Shown here: in pieces, positions 8,529-17,230 of the stretch
How the letters are laid out: every line of letters starts with the position of its first letter
Position numbering within the stretch: the stretch's first letter is position 1
DNA from: Nostoc sp. MG11
Lineage (GTDB): Bacteria; Cyanobacteriota; Cyanobacteriia; Cyanobacteriales; Nostocaceae
Direction of reading: 5' to 3'
Assembly: GCF_014904695.1 (NCBI RefSeq)
Contig: NZ_JACXXN010000043.1
Coordinates: 1 to 40,190, forward strand
DNA length: 40,190 nt
Notes under the pieces: generated by a model
Told to the model about the DNA's origin: nothing
The model's database searches: none
What the model saw: the letters and a program-made list of their open reading frames with translations, nothing else
Program-made: the position numbers and the translations under genes

Positions 8529-9075
8529 ATAAGGGTTGAGCTTTTGCCCTGTTAACCTCAGTCAAGGTCTTCATTGCTTCCACCAGCGTTTTTAGCCGCT
8601 GTTCAACTGGAGGGAGGGCTGGTGTGGGAGAATGAGTTTCCGTGATAGAAGGTACAGATGCAACTAAATCTAAAATGATGGTTCTTACTTGTGCTGCTAC
8701 CTCAGACTGCTGTAACAACATTGCGATTCTCAACACGCCAAGAGCCGAAAAAACTCTAACCTGAGATGTCTTAGATGGTAGACAGAGCGTCTGTCGAGCA
8801 TCCCGTAAGTCTTTTCCTGTGAAGGTTTTAGTTTCTTCAGTTCGGAATTCCGGGTGATTAACCCTGTAGAGTTCTTTAACCGCTGATTCCGTCACCTCAA
8901 AATATTCTGCTACCTGTGCAGTGGTAGCCCAACCACTGCCACCTCAGATAGCGAAAATTATTGCTTTAGCCTTGGAGAGAATGGATAAAGCTTTGTCGCT
9001 CTCAAAATTTTTTAAAGCCGAAGCCCTCAGCGTTCTCGACTCCAGCAACACCGACTGATTTAAAGGTAAACTCAT
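8509..9075 (-). pseudogene. Antirepressor-like DNA-binding protein split by in-frame TGA
   Basis: From ATG 9075 (Shine-Dalgarno AAGGA) the frame reads M-S-L-P-L-N-Q-S-V-L-L-E-S-R and on to A-I-I-F-A-I, then TGA at 8944-8946. The same frame continues as G-G-S-G-W-A-T-T-A-Q-V-A-E-Y-F-E-V-T-E-S-A-V, a helix-turn-helix-like segment, and then to the stop at 8509. The C-terminal half (F-S-A-L-G-V-L-R-I-A-M-L-L, A-A-Q-V-R-T-I-I-L-D-L-V) resembles a cyanobacterial phage-type antirepressor group, with a DNA-binding N-terminus and an R-x-A-x-L-R-L-G-M-L-like motif. The full protein would be about 187 residues. Confidence 0.6.
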
Positions 9076-9136
9076 ATTGTTCCTTGGAAAATAGGACAGG
9101 CGATCGCTGACTTTGGACGGTGGGCGATCGCTTCAG

Positions 9137-9409
9137 TTAAGAGGTTTTGCTAAATGCACTTTTGACCTCTTCAATGGCGAGTGATTCTATATTCGGCTGA
9201 CACTCAACTCCTAATATTTTGGCTATTCTGCCAAGGGTTTCAACCTTAATAGACTTATTTTTGTTGCTAGTTATTTGCCAAACAGCTGTTCCTGTAACAC
9301 CTGCTGCCTCACCAAGTTTTTGAAAAGACAAACCTTTCTCTTTCATTGCTTCGGCTAAATCGTTCTCCAACCCTGGAACATCAATCGTGATGGTTACTTT
9401 CACTTCCAT
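9137..9409 (-). CDS. XRE-family helix-turn-helix regulator
   Basis: The 90-residue protein starts at 9409 behind a strong Shine-Dalgarno (AAAGGAGGTGA). After a short beta-like N-terminus (V-K-V-T-I-T-I-D-V), residues about 15-70 form an XRE domain: L-A-E-A-M-K-E-K-G-L-S-F-Q-K-L-G-E-A-A-G-V-T-G-T-A-V-W-Q-I, then L-G-R-I-A-K-I-L-G-V. It is the first gene of the leftward operon, and inverted repeats sharing ATTAGCT lie just upstream. It is therefore a good candidate for an autoregulator of this module. Confidence 0.8.
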   Translation of the reverse strand: MEVKVTITIDVPGLENDLAEAMKEKGLSFQKLGEAAGVTGTAVWQITSNKNKSIKVETLGRIAKILGVECQPNIESLAIEEVKSAFSKTS

Positions 9410-9440
9410 TTCCTAAATCACCTCCTTTGATTGAAGCATT

Positions 9441-9479
9441 AACTATTAGCTGTTAGTTGACAACCGACAGCTAATAGTT
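9441..9479. promoter_or_regulatory. Operator-like perfect 13-bp inverted repeat
   Basis: AACTATTAGCTGT (9441-9453) is the exact complement of ACAGCTAATAGTT (9467-9479), with a 13-base spacer. It lies 32 bp upstream of the XRE start at 9409, a usual place for an autoregulatory operator. Confidence 0.6.
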
Positions 9480-9546
9480 TATGGATTTTGAGAGGTTAAT
9501 GGTGATGTCAAGGGAAGAACTACTGCCTAATTGACCTCCTGCGATT

Positions 9547-9587
9547 AACTATTAGCTACCTTCTATAAACCATAAGCTAATGATTTA
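9547..9587. promoter_or_regulatory. Second ATTAGCT-type site
   Basis: AACTATTAGCT at 9547-9557 repeats the left arm of the 9441 site. CATAAGCTAATG at 9571-9582 carries the opposite arm. The match is imperfect, and it lies between the two perfect palindromes. Confidence 0.4.
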
Positions 9588-9634
9588 CAAAAGTCAATAA
9601 GCTAGTCACTGGAATCATCTTAGACTTATTTAAC

Positions 9635-9652
9635 AACCATTAGCTAATGGTT
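9635..9652. promoter_or_regulatory. 18-bp perfect palindrome, third ATTAGCT-type site
   Basis: AACCATTAGCTAATGGTT is a perfect palindrome sharing the ATTAGCT/AGCTAAT core with the two sites to its left. With them it forms an array over about 210 bp that has no coding sequence. Confidence 0.5.
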
Positions 9653-10051
9653 TGTGGTGGTAATCACAAGGGAGGAAGTGAGCGCCAGCCTCCCAGCTAA
9701 ATATAGGGGCACTCAAGATCAACCTAATCAAATCAAGTTAACGTCCGAGTCCAAACATAGTTCCAAGACATGATTTCAGCTAATTAAAGCTAACAGCCGC
9801 CGGGACTAGCAGCCGGAAGCCTTAAACTTGTAATGATCAAGCCACCGCGAGATGATTCCGATGACCTACCACGTCTAAAAACTGGTTGTAAGAACTTCGA
9901 TTTTTCAGAACAAAGGCGATCGCATACTAAGAGCGATCGCCTTCTGCAATTCCACAAGACTGCACAGAAGGCACGGCAAATGCCCAATGCCTTGTCTACA
10001 GTCTTTGTGCTGTGATGTTAACAAAAGGTAATAATAGGGAGGTGGTGAGGG
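9653..10051. other. Non-coding stretch with a HIP1 hairpin
   Basis: No convincing gene was found. A 60-codon plus frame at 9833-10015 lacks a Shine-Dalgarno and any recognisable motif. The stretch holds a perfect 11-bp inverted repeat made of two HIP1 octamers, AAGGCGATCGC at 9913-9923 and GCGATCGCCTT at 9933-9943 with a 9-base loop. A weaker GGGAGG...CCTCCC pair lies near 9670-9693. Confidence 0.5.
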
Positions 10052-11591
10052 CCATCAGTGAGAGTTTAAGATAAAGTGCCTTTTGTCAATCAGTTAAAAT
10101 ACTCAAAATATCCTTGATTATCATTATCTTTAAAGTCTTGAACTGCTTTTATAGGAGATGAAAAAGTATTGTAACGACATAAAAATTGGGCAGCATTGTT
10201 AGGTAAATTCAATTATCAAACAAGGTAATGAAAAGTTTGGTCTACCATTATGCCCAAGCGACAAAAACAAAACTCTGACCACGGACACAAACATAATACT
10301 CCTACTATAGATAATGAGGCGATTTTTCAACAATTAGAAGCGTTATTTACTCCAGCTATTTTTGCTCAACAAAAATATTACAAACAATTAGGATTAAGAG
10401 ATAGAATTTTAAATTTATCGTTCATGGTAGCAGCAGTATTAATACTATTGTGGAGGCAAGTTCCTGGAGTACAAGAGTTAAATCGCCTTTTGGCAAGAGA
10501 AGGTTTCTTATGGTGTCGTGTAACTAAAGTTGCTCAACAATCACTTTCTCAAAGATTTTTGGCATTTCCTGCTGAATTATTTGAGCGAGTCTTTAAAGAT
10601 TTACTACCTCAGTTACAATTAGATTGGCAGCAACGGCTTAGGCGACCACTGCCAGATAGTGTTAAGTTTGCACGGGCGAATTTTGAACATATTTGGATAG
10701 CTGATGGCTCCACATTAGAAGCGTTATTTCGGAAGCTAAAAAGCCTGGAAGACTTAAAAACAGGACAGTTAGCCGGAAAAATTTGTACAGTTATTGTTTG
10801 GTCACGCGTTTACCCGTCGAAGTTTGGTTTCACACTAATCCAGCAGCATTAGACACTAATTTTGAAGCGGCATTATTAAATTTACTGCCTACTAAAACTC
10901 TGATTTTACTTGACAGAGGTTTTTATCATTTCCACTTTTTACAACAACTTATTAACCAAGAAGTCCATTTTATTACTCGTTTAAAAGCTAAAGCATCTAT
11001 TAAATATCTAAAGATTTTTAGCTATGACTATTCTCTTAAATACCGATTGATTCAACTTGGTACTGGTCGCGGTGGCGCACCAGTTCTTAACTTTACGTTT
11101 AATCGAAATAAAAGTTGGTAAAACTAGCTATTCTTACATTACTTCTATTCTCGATCCAAATATATTACCATCATACGTTGTGGCAGATTTATATCGCCGG
11201 AGATGGAGAATTGAAGAAGCTTTTTACACGGTAAAACGCTTACTAGGGCTATCTTATTTGTGGACGGGTTCTATTAATGGTGTCAAGTTACAAGTCTGGG
11301 CTACTTGGCTGTTTTATGCAGTATTAGTTGACTTGAGAGATGCGGTAGCTGACGAATTATCTCTGCCGTTTGACCGCATTTCTTTGGAGATGATCTTTGG
11401 TGGTTTGTACTATTTTAGCGTTGCCTATGACAAAGGCAAAGCTGAAGACCCTATTCAGTATTTCGCTGCCAAAGAAAATCAAGATTTAGGAATAGTCAAA
11501 GCCCTACGAAAACCAGTCTCAAAGCTAGATTTATCTCCTTTTCCTACACCCTCTTGACAAAAGTGCAATTACCTTAACCTCTCACTGATGG
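10052..11591 (+). mobile_element. IS4-family insertion sequence, decayed
   Basis: CCATCAGTGAGAG at 10052-10064 is the complement of the sequence ending at 11591. Similarity extends inward for about 38 bases to TTTTGTCAA, with some mismatches. The element is about 1540 bp and carries one broken transposase. A clear target duplication is not present: the flanks GGTGAGGG and GGTGCGGA agree only in part. This leaves room for a recombination event at the element. Confidence 0.8.
10250..11557 (+). pseudogene. IS4-family transposase with two frameshifts
   Basis: The frame opening at ATG 10250 encodes the N-terminus and the first acidic segment, I-A-D-G-S-T. A base lost near 10796 shifts the reading into L-V-T-R-L-P-V-E-V-W-F, which carries the second acidic motif L-L-D-R-G-F-Y. 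An extra base near 11086 shifts it again into L-T-L-R-L-I-E-I-K-V. That third frame has the third motif Y-R-R-R-W-R-I-E-E-A-F-Y-T-V-K, a complete Y-(2)-R-(3)-E-(6)-K signature. The two shifts cancel out, and the reconstructed protein is full length (about 435 residues) with its DDE triad. The transposase is inactive as written. Confidence 0.85.
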
Positions 11592-11889
11592 GGTGCGGAA
11601 GTTGGGTTACATCCAACGGGAAACCAAGCCTTTCCATCCATCTGGGTCGAGTTCAGGTTGAGAAAATGCAATGTTGGAGAATTAATGAAAGCATCATCAC
11701 GTCAAAATTGTAGCGATTAGAATTTGAAGATCGCGACCGAGGTCAGAGATAGGGTTCGACATAAATTGAGATCTCAATTTATGTTGATTTCTACAGCCTC
11801 GATCGCTGCAACTATTCGCTTCTCGCCCTATTGACGATGGCGAGGCGACGCTCAATGCCTTCGCCTCACTCAGTTGACGGCTGACCGAT
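11592..11889. other. Non-coding spacer with a 26-bp perfect palindrome
   Basis: No gene is supported. Positions 11759-11784 form a perfect palindrome centred on GAGATCTC with arms ACATAAATTGAG. It could be an operator or a fold-back site. Bases 11594-11660 read R-K-L-G-Y-I-Q-R-E-T-K-P before a stop, possibly a fragment of a gene cut by the neighbouring IS. Confidence 0.5.
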
Positions 11890-12645
11890 TTAGATGCCTT
11901 GACCGCCGGATACTTCGATCCGTTGTGCAGTCACCCAGCGGTTGCTCTCGGACAGCAGGCTGGCAATCATCGGTCCGATGTCGTCCGGCACACCGACGCG
12001 ACCGAGCGCGGTCATGCCAGCAAATTGCTGGTTGACATCCGCGTTGTCGCGCACGAGACCGCCACCGAAATCGGTCTCGTGCGCGCCTGGTGCAACCGTG
12101 TTGACCGCAATCCCGCGACTGCCCAACTCCTTAGCCATGTAGACAGTGAGCATATCGACTGCGGCCTTGACTGCCGCGTAAGCGGAATAGCCGGGGTAGG
12201 ACACCCGGGTCAGTCCAGTGCCTAGGTTCACGATGCGACCGCCGTCCGCCAAAAGCGGCAAGAGCGCCTGGGTAAGGAAGAATACGCCCTTGAAATGGAC
12301 ATTGACCATCGCGTCGAACTGCGCCTCGGTTATCTTCTCAATCAAAGCGTACTCGCCATAACCGGCGTTATTGACAAGGTGGTCAAAGGTCTCGCGCTGC
12401 CAGGTCTCGCGCAGCGCTGTCCGCAGGTGCTCAGCAAAGGGCGCGAAAGCGGTGACATCGCTGCTGTCGAGCTGAAAGGCGATCGCCTTGCGACCCATCG
12501 CATCGATCTCGGCGACAACGGCTTGCGCGTCTTTGGCACTGCTCTTGTACGTAATGATGACATCGCCGCCTTGGCGAGCCACACTTAAAGCCGTGTTTCG
12601 TCCAAGCCCACGGCTGGCTCCGGTGATTAGGGTGATTTTAGTCAT
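11890..12645 (-). CDS. Short-chain dehydrogenase/reductase
   Basis: Starting at ATG 12645 after AAGGAG gives 251 residues, a typical classical SDR length. It has the TGASRGLG cofactor loop near residues 8-15, NNAG in the middle and Y-A-A-V-K as the catalytic Tyr and Lys. The usual catalytic serine region reads I-V-N-L-G-T-G-L-T, so the Ser position is changed or shifted. The C-terminus ends V-S-G-G-Q-G-I, as in many reductases. It probably uses NADP(H); the substrate is unknown. The coding sequence is visibly richer in G+C than Region 1, which suggests separate acquisition. It runs in tandem with the SDR at 12786-13523. Confidence 0.85.
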   Translation of the reverse strand: MTKITLITGASRGLGRNTALSVARQGGDVIITYKSSAKDAQAVVAEIDAMGRKAIAFQLDSSDVTAFAPFAEHLRTALRETWQRETFDHLVNNAGYGEYALIEKITEAQFDAMVNVHFKGVFFLTQALLPLLADGGRIVNLGTGLTRVSYPGYSAYAAVKAAVDMLTVYMAKELGSRGIAVNTVAPGAHETDFGGGLVRDNADVNQQFAGMTALGRVGVPDDIGPMIASLLSESNRWVTAQRIEVSGGQGI

Positions 12646-12785
12646 GCGACAACTCCTTGGTTGATCTTTGGTTGATGGATATATTTTGAGATAAGTCTGT
12701 GATGACGAATGCTCAAGCACTATGAGGTGTGGGGCTGTGAGTGCTGTAAGGGGATGCTTGAGATCAAACTATCCTCAGTGGAGCC

Positions 12786-13523
12786 TTAATTCTGTCTGAT
12801 CGGTCGGACGATGATTTCGTTGACATCCACATCTGCGGGCTGCTCGATTGCAAAGGCAATGGCACGGGCGATCGCATCTGCTGAGATCACTGCCTCGCGG
12901 AATTCCTCCAACCACTGTGCCGCTTCAGCATCGGTCGTGGTGCTAGCCAGTTCAGATTCGGTTGTTCCGGGCGAGATCACTGTAACCCGAATATCCGTCG
13001 ATTCCTGCCGCAGTCCCTCGGAGATTGCTGAGACCGCAAACTTGGTGGCGCAGTACACGACTGCGGTTGGGTATACGTTGTGCCCACCGATCGAGGAGAT
13101 ATTCACAAACTGTCCAGACTGCTGCTGCTTGAAGACGGGCAGGGCGGCAGCAATGCCATGAAGGACGCCGCGAATATTCACATCGATCATGCGATTCCAT
13201 TCGTCGATCTTCAACGCCTCTAGCTTCGCGAGCGGCATCAACCCTGCATTGTTCACCATCACATCAAGCCGACCAAATTTGTCTTTGGCAAACTCAACGC
13301 AGGCTTGCATGTCTTCGAGGCTAGTTACGTCCAGGGCATGACAGGCGGCTGCACCTCCTTTCTGGCGAATTTCGGAGGCGATCATCTCCAGTCGATCGGT
13401 ACGCCGTGCCCCCAGCACAACCCGTAAACCCTTCTGAGCAAGTAATCTAGCAGTGGCTTCACCAATACCGCTACTCGCACCAGTAATCAGCACAACTTTC
13501 TGTGTGTTTTCGTTAGTCGTCAT
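12786..13523 (-). CDS. Short-chain dehydrogenase/reductase
   Basis: ATG 13523 follows a strong AGGAGGT and gives 245 residues. The cofactor loop TGASSGIG, NNAG, N-I-S-S-I-G-G and Y-C-A-T-K (catalytic Ser, Tyr and Lys) are all present. The C-terminus V-N-E-I-I-V-R-P-I-R matches the YdfG/serine-dehydrogenase-like SDR group. It is divergent from the AraC gene at 13727, with a 203-bp intergenic region that should hold both promoters, so that AraC protein probably controls it. The exact substrate is unknown. Confidence 0.88.
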   Translation of the reverse strand: MTTNENTQKVVLITGASSGIGEATARLLAQKGLRVVLGARRTDRLEMIASEIRQKGGAAACHALDVTSLEDMQACVEFAKDKFGRLDVMVNNAGLMPLAKLEALKIDEWNRMIDVNIRGVLHGIAAALPVFKQQQSGQFVNISSIGGHNVYPTAVVYCATKFAVSAISEGLRQESTDIRVTVISPGTTESELASTTTDAEAAQWLEEFREAVISADAIARAIAFAIEQPADVDVNEIIVRPIRQN

Positions 13524-13726
13524 GAAACTGTACCTCCTAAATTGCACATTCCGCTTTAATTTGAACAAGAACGCGACTGCGCTCTTTTAGGAACTTTGCT
13601 TCATTACTTTGAATTATGGCACTTACAGACTGAAAAGTAATTGACAATCCACTCAAATAACTGCCTAATTCACTCAGAATTGATAAAATTAAGCAACTAG
13701 ATGAACTTCGATCGTGATGGATCACT

Positions 13727-14617
13727 GTGAACAAACTACATGAACTCGCTCAGATTCTTTCACGCCACAGCTTCGCGTCGGAACAAATACAGCCCACCCT
13801 GGTGCCTCGGCTTTCAATTTTTCATGCCGATCGTCCAACCACTCGAACGCCTGCCGTCTATCACCCGCTATTCTGCTTAGTTGTCTCTGGTCGAAAGCAA
13901 GTGTTCTTTGGTGAGAAGACGTCTGAGTACGCACCAGGCGATTGCTTTCTCGTTACCGTCAATCTGCCGGTTGTGGGCACGATTTTGCAGGCGCTTCCTG
14001 AGACTCCGTATCTCTCGCTATGCCTTGATCTACACCCCACAACGCTTGCCGAAATCGCTATTCGAGCACCAGTGGTGTCCAGCACCACACCAGGAAGCAA
14101 TCAGGGGCTTCAGGTGGGAACCGCTACAACCGAAGTGATTGATGCCGCCTTCAGGCTGGCGCAATTACTCGACAATCTCCAGCATGTTGATGTCCTGGCG
14201 CCGTTATACGAGCAGGAACTGCTCTATCGACTCTACGTTGGTCCGTGGGGTCGGTCACTGCTGTCGGCAAGTCAAGCAAACAGCCGACTGTCAAAGGTTG
14301 GCAGAGCGATTGCCTGGTTGCACGAACACTACACGACTGACTATACCGCAGATGAATTAGCCAGAATTGCGGGGATGAGTGTTTCGACGATGAATCGCCA
14401 TTTTCGTGAAATCACTGCCATGAGTCCACTCGAATACCAAAAGTGTATTCGTCTTCAGGAGGCGAGGCGTCTGCTTACAAGCCAACTCACAGATGTTTCT
14501 AGCACTGGATATGCCGTGGGCTATTCAAGCCCGTCGCAATTCAATCGTGAGTATAGTCGCCTCTTTGGCGAGTCACCCGGTCGTCATGCGAGTCGGATGA
14601 GAAGTGCAAAGGAATAG
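13727..14617 (+). CDS. AraC-family regulator (AraC_N type, YqhC-like)
   Basis: The 296-residue protein starts with GTG at 13727. The N-terminal effector domain (about residues 20-170) has the AraC_N pattern P-L-F-C-L-V-V-S-G-R-K and Y-A-P-G-D-C-F-L-V-T-V-N-L-P-V. The C-terminal DNA-binding domain has both helix-turn-helix units: A-D-E-L-A-R-I-A-G-M-S-V-S-T-M-N-R-H-F, and V-G-Y-S-S-P-S-Q-F-N-R-E-Y-S-R-L-F-G. Family members such as YqhC control aldehyde reductases. The divergent SDR at 12786-13523 fits such a local target, by inference. Confidence 0.85.
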   Translation: MNKLHELAQILSRHSFASEQIQPTLVPRLSIFHADRPTTRTPAVYHPLFCLVVSGRKQVFFGEKTSEYAPGDCFLVTVNLPVVGTILQALPETPYLSLCLDLHPTTLAEIAIRAPVVSSTTPGSNQGLQVGTATTEVIDAAFRLAQLLDNLQHVDVLAPLYEQELLYRLYVGPWGRSLLSASQANSRLSKVGRAIAWLHEHYTTDYTADELARIAGMSVSTMNRHFREITAMSPLEYQKCIRLQEARRLLTSQLTDVSSTGYAVGYSSPSQFNREYSRLFGESPGRHASRMRSAKE

Positions 14618-14665
14618 ACGCAACACTCAGCATAATGACCGCTCCATTGGCTCAATTCTCACTAT

Positions 14666-15649
14666 TTACGTGTTATCGAAGTGTTCGCCAGTTGAAGCCC
14701 GAAGCATTTCAGCGCGATATTGACTAGGTGGGATACCTGACCAGCGCTTAAATGCGATCGAGAAGGCTGCGTCTGATCGATAACCGACTCGACCAGACAC
14801 GGTTCCAATATTGTTGGTTCCATCGAGCAGCAGTCCAGCGGCAACGTGCATCCGCCACGCGGTCAGATAACTCAGCGCCCCCTGTCCTACTAGAGTGCTG
14901 AATCGCTGTGCAAAGACGGCTCTCGAACAGCCAACCTCTTCGGCAAGCATTTGCAATGTCCAACGACGTTCCGGTGCGGCATGCATACAGCCAATCGCCC
15001 GCCCGACCAGCGGGTCCATGATGCCGCGCATCCAGCCAACGGAATTGTGCAGGTCTGTCGCCAGATACGTGCGGAGAGCCTGCATAAAGAGCAGATCAGT
15101 GAGTTTAGTGACCACTAGATTTGAGCCTGGCTGTCCTTCTGCAAGCTCCTCCGCAATGGCGTTTGGGATCGTTCTCAACCACGGTATATTGCAGTCTGTT
15201 CCACAACGAACAACCAGCACCGGTGGCAATGCGGTGAGTAGCGGATTTCTGTAGGGGTCACCAAAGGAGAAGATGCCGACGAGGATCACACTTTGCGAAC
15301 CACCGCCGCCATGCTGGAGGTGGACTGTTCTGCGATAGCGCATACCGCGCCGATATGGCTCGATGCCCGCCTGATCCAGTAGCCTTAGCAAAGGCACCGC
15401 AGGCGCTCTTGCGGAGTCGAAACCCGTCAGATCATGCGGCTCTCCGCTGGGCAGCACCAGGAAGTCTCCCTCATACAGGTCGTAAAGGTTGTTTGCGGTT
15501 CCAATTTGGGCTTTGCCGGAAAGCACTACATAGAATGGTGCGACAGAGCTGGCGCTCTTCTGAATCCGCCAAGGCTCGGTTGCCTCTAATTGGCAAAAAA
15601 CGCAGCTTTCCTGACGCAAATCGGCGAGAAGTTGATCGATTACATCCAT
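14666..15649 (-). CDS. AraC-family regulator with cupin domain
   Basis: The 327-residue protein has an N-terminal cupin-type sensor of the Cupin_6 kind: Y-V-V-L-S-G-K-A-Q-I, then L-Y-E-G-D-F-L-V-L-P-S-G-E-P-H-D-L. The C-terminal AraC domain reads L-A-E-E-V-G-C-S-R-A-V-F-A-Q-R-F and then V-G-Y-R-S-D-A-A-F-S-I-A-F-K-R. It is convergent with the preceding AraC gene (48-bp gap) and divergent from the extended SDR at 15762 (112-bp gap), which is its likely target. Confidence 0.85.
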   Translation of the reverse strand: MDVIDQLLADLRQESCVFCQLEATEPWRIQKSASSVAPFYVVLSGKAQIGTANNLYDLYEGDFLVLPSGEPHDLTGFDSARAPAVPLLRLLDQAGIEPYRRGMRYRRTVHLQHGGGGSQSVILVGIFSFGDPYRNPLLTALPPVLVVRCGTDCNIPWLRTIPNAIAEELAEGQPGSNLVVTKLTDLLFMQALRTYLATDLHNSVGWMRGIMDPLVGRAIGCMHAAPERRWTLQMLAEEVGCSRAVFAQRFSTLVGQGALSYLTAWRMHVAAGLLLDGTNNIGTVSGRVGYRSDAAFSIAFKRWSGIPPSQYRAEMLRASTGEHFDNT

Positions 15650-15761
15650 AGCAAGACGATCGCGAATGAAATACAGACGAACACACAGGCATCGTCTGCT
15701 CTTTCGATTTTAAGATGAACCAGTGACGCAGGATATTTATCTGGAACAGGAGTAGGAGAAA

Positions 15762-16706
15762 ATGCGAATTTTCGTGACTGGAGCAACCGGATATATTGGA
15801 CGCGTTGTAACAGAACGGGCGATCGCCCAAGGACATGATGTATACGGGTTGTCGCGGAGAGAGGATGGAGATGCAATGTTGCGGGCACTTGGTGCAACTC
15901 CTGTGCGTGGAGAACTGACCAGTCTGGACGTACTGCGGCAGGAGAGTGCCCAAGCCGATGCCGTGTTGCATCTTGCCTACATTCACGATTGGGCAATGGA
16001 TTACGAGAAGATTCTGCGCGTTGATGCGGATGCCGTAGATGCATTGGGCGACCCGTTACGCGGTACAGGGAAAGCGCTAGTGACAACATCGGGTTCGGGG
16101 CTGGCTGCTGCCGATCCAGATGGGGGTGAGACGAGTGAAGACGCACCGCCGTCGCAAACTGCTGTCCTCAAGGATCGCATCCGTTCCGAGCGTCATGCCC
16201 TGAGTCTGAGCGACGACAGGGTGCGGGTCAGCGTGATTCGTCTGCCTCCCTACGTCTATGGACGCGGCGGCAGCTACTTCCTGCCGTTGCTGATGCAGAA
16301 GGCTGCCGAGAACGGTGAGTCCATCTATGCTGATGATGGCAGCTTGCGGACATCTGACGTGCATGTGGACGATGCAGCGGAGTTGTTCCTGCTCGCTGCA
16401 CAAAAGGCGAAGGCCGGAGAGGTCTTTAACGGAACTGGATCGACGAGCCTAACTCTGAAGGCAATGGCTGAGGCGATCGGAGCCGTTCTCCAAGTGCCAG
16501 TCCGCTCGGTGAGCCGCGAAGAGGCGGAAACGAAATGGGGTGAATTCCTCACCGCGTTTGTTCAAGACCCGAACCGGGCTGCTAATCGCAAAGCAGTAGA
16601 ACAGTTGGGATGGCAGCCAAAGGGCGTTGATATGCTGACGGATATCAAATCAGGGTCATATCAAGCAATGGTGGCTAAGTTGAGACAGGTCTCCAAGGTA
16701 GAATAG
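15762..16706 (+). CDS. NAD-dependent epimerase/dehydratase family protein (extended SDR)
   Basis: ATG 15762 follows GGAGTAGGAG and gives 314 residues. The N-terminus M-R-I-F-V-T-G-A-T-G-Y-I-G is the extended-SDR nucleotide loop. A-V-L-H-L-A-Y and R-L-P-P-Y-V-Y-G-R-G-G follow, then the D-V-H-V-D-D-A-A-E-L segment near residue 205. No complete Y-x-x-x-K motif is clear, so this may be a reductase or an atypical member. The divergent cupin-AraC gene at 14666-15649 suggests inducible expression. The substrate is unknown. Confidence 0.8.
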   Translation: MRIFVTGATGYIGRVVTERAIAQGHDVYGLSRREDGDAMLRALGATPVRGELTSLDVLRQESAQADAVLHLAYIHDWAMDYEKILRVDADAVDALGDPLRGTGKALVTTSGSGLAAADPDGGETSEDAPPSQTAVLKDRIRSERHALSLSDDRVRVSVIRLPPYVYGRGGSYFLPLLMQKAAENGESIYADDGSLRTSDVHVDDAAELFLLAAQKAKAGEVFNGTGSTSLTLKAMAEAIGAVLQVPVRSVSREEAETKWGEFLTAFVQDPNRAANRKAVEQLGWQPKGVDMLTDIKSGSYQAMVAKLRQVSKVE

Positions 16707-16823
16707 CCATTCAGAGGGCACGCGATCGCAGTCAATTCCCGTATGCGGACAGCACCAAATTAAATGACATCGCAACGCTCATTAGTATGGTTGAAAAGTA
16801 GTTCAAAACAGGAGGGAAACATT

Positions 16824-17001
16824 ATGATGCTTGAAAAATGATGCTTGAAAATAAAGTTGTCTTAGTCATGGAAGGCACATCCGAAATTGGCAGAGCCACC
16901 GCGGTGGCTCCGCTGCCGAAGGCAACGCCCTAGATGCTGCGGGTGCAAAAGCTGTGTTTTTCGGCAAACGCGATGAAGGTGAAGAAACTGCGACGCTGAT
17001 T
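16824..17001 (+). pseudogene. SDR remnant, 5' end only
   Basis: The sequence is a decayed relative of the SDR at 28440-29195: M-M-L-E-N-K-V-V-L-V against M-M-L-K-N-K-V-A-L-V. The start region ATGATGCTTGAAAA is tandemly duplicated (16824-16837 and 16838-16851). The cofactor loop has changed from GGTSGIG to EGTSEIG. A small G+C-rich repeat inserted near 16901 brings a TAG stop. Homology resumes at G-A-K-A-V-F and ends at 17001, where an IS-like end begins. Confidence 0.75.
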
Positions 17002-17093
17002 GGCTTTGTTGCGTAACATAGTTGAGCCTAGATTAGTTGCTTCTTAATCTATGTATTCTATCCCCTGTCTCGTACTGGTTATGCAACACCGCT
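17002..17093. mobile_element. Possible small IS remnant or MITE
   Basis: GGCTTTGTTGCGTAAC at 17002 faces GTTATGCAACACCGCT near 17079-17094, an imperfect inverted pair sharing GTTGCRTAAC. Similar ends are found in IS5-like elements. It begins exactly where SDR homology stops. No transposase remains. Confidence 0.35.
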
Positions 17094-17133
17094 CTACCAA
17101 ATTATGGTTATATTAAATCGGCAATAAAAGAGA

Positions 17134-17172
17134 GTGTATGTTGCGCCGCGTTAAGCGCAGCGCAACATACAC
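17134..17172. repeat. 12-bp perfect inverted repeat (hairpin)
   Basis: GTGTATGTTGCG at 17134-17145 is the exact complement of CGCAACATACAC at 17161-17172, with a G+C-rich 15-base loop. There is no T-tract. It lies 58 bp upstream of the AraC start at 17231, so it could be regulatory or a dispersed repeat. Confidence 0.5.
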
Positions 17173-17230
17173 GTTTCTGGTTTTCATACACGATCTTTAG
17201 TTGCCGGAGTAATAATTCACATCAATCCGA

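Noticed and set aside
9833-10015. 60-codon plus-strand ORF
   Set aside because: No Shine-Dalgarno, no recognisable motif, and it runs across a HIP1 hairpin.
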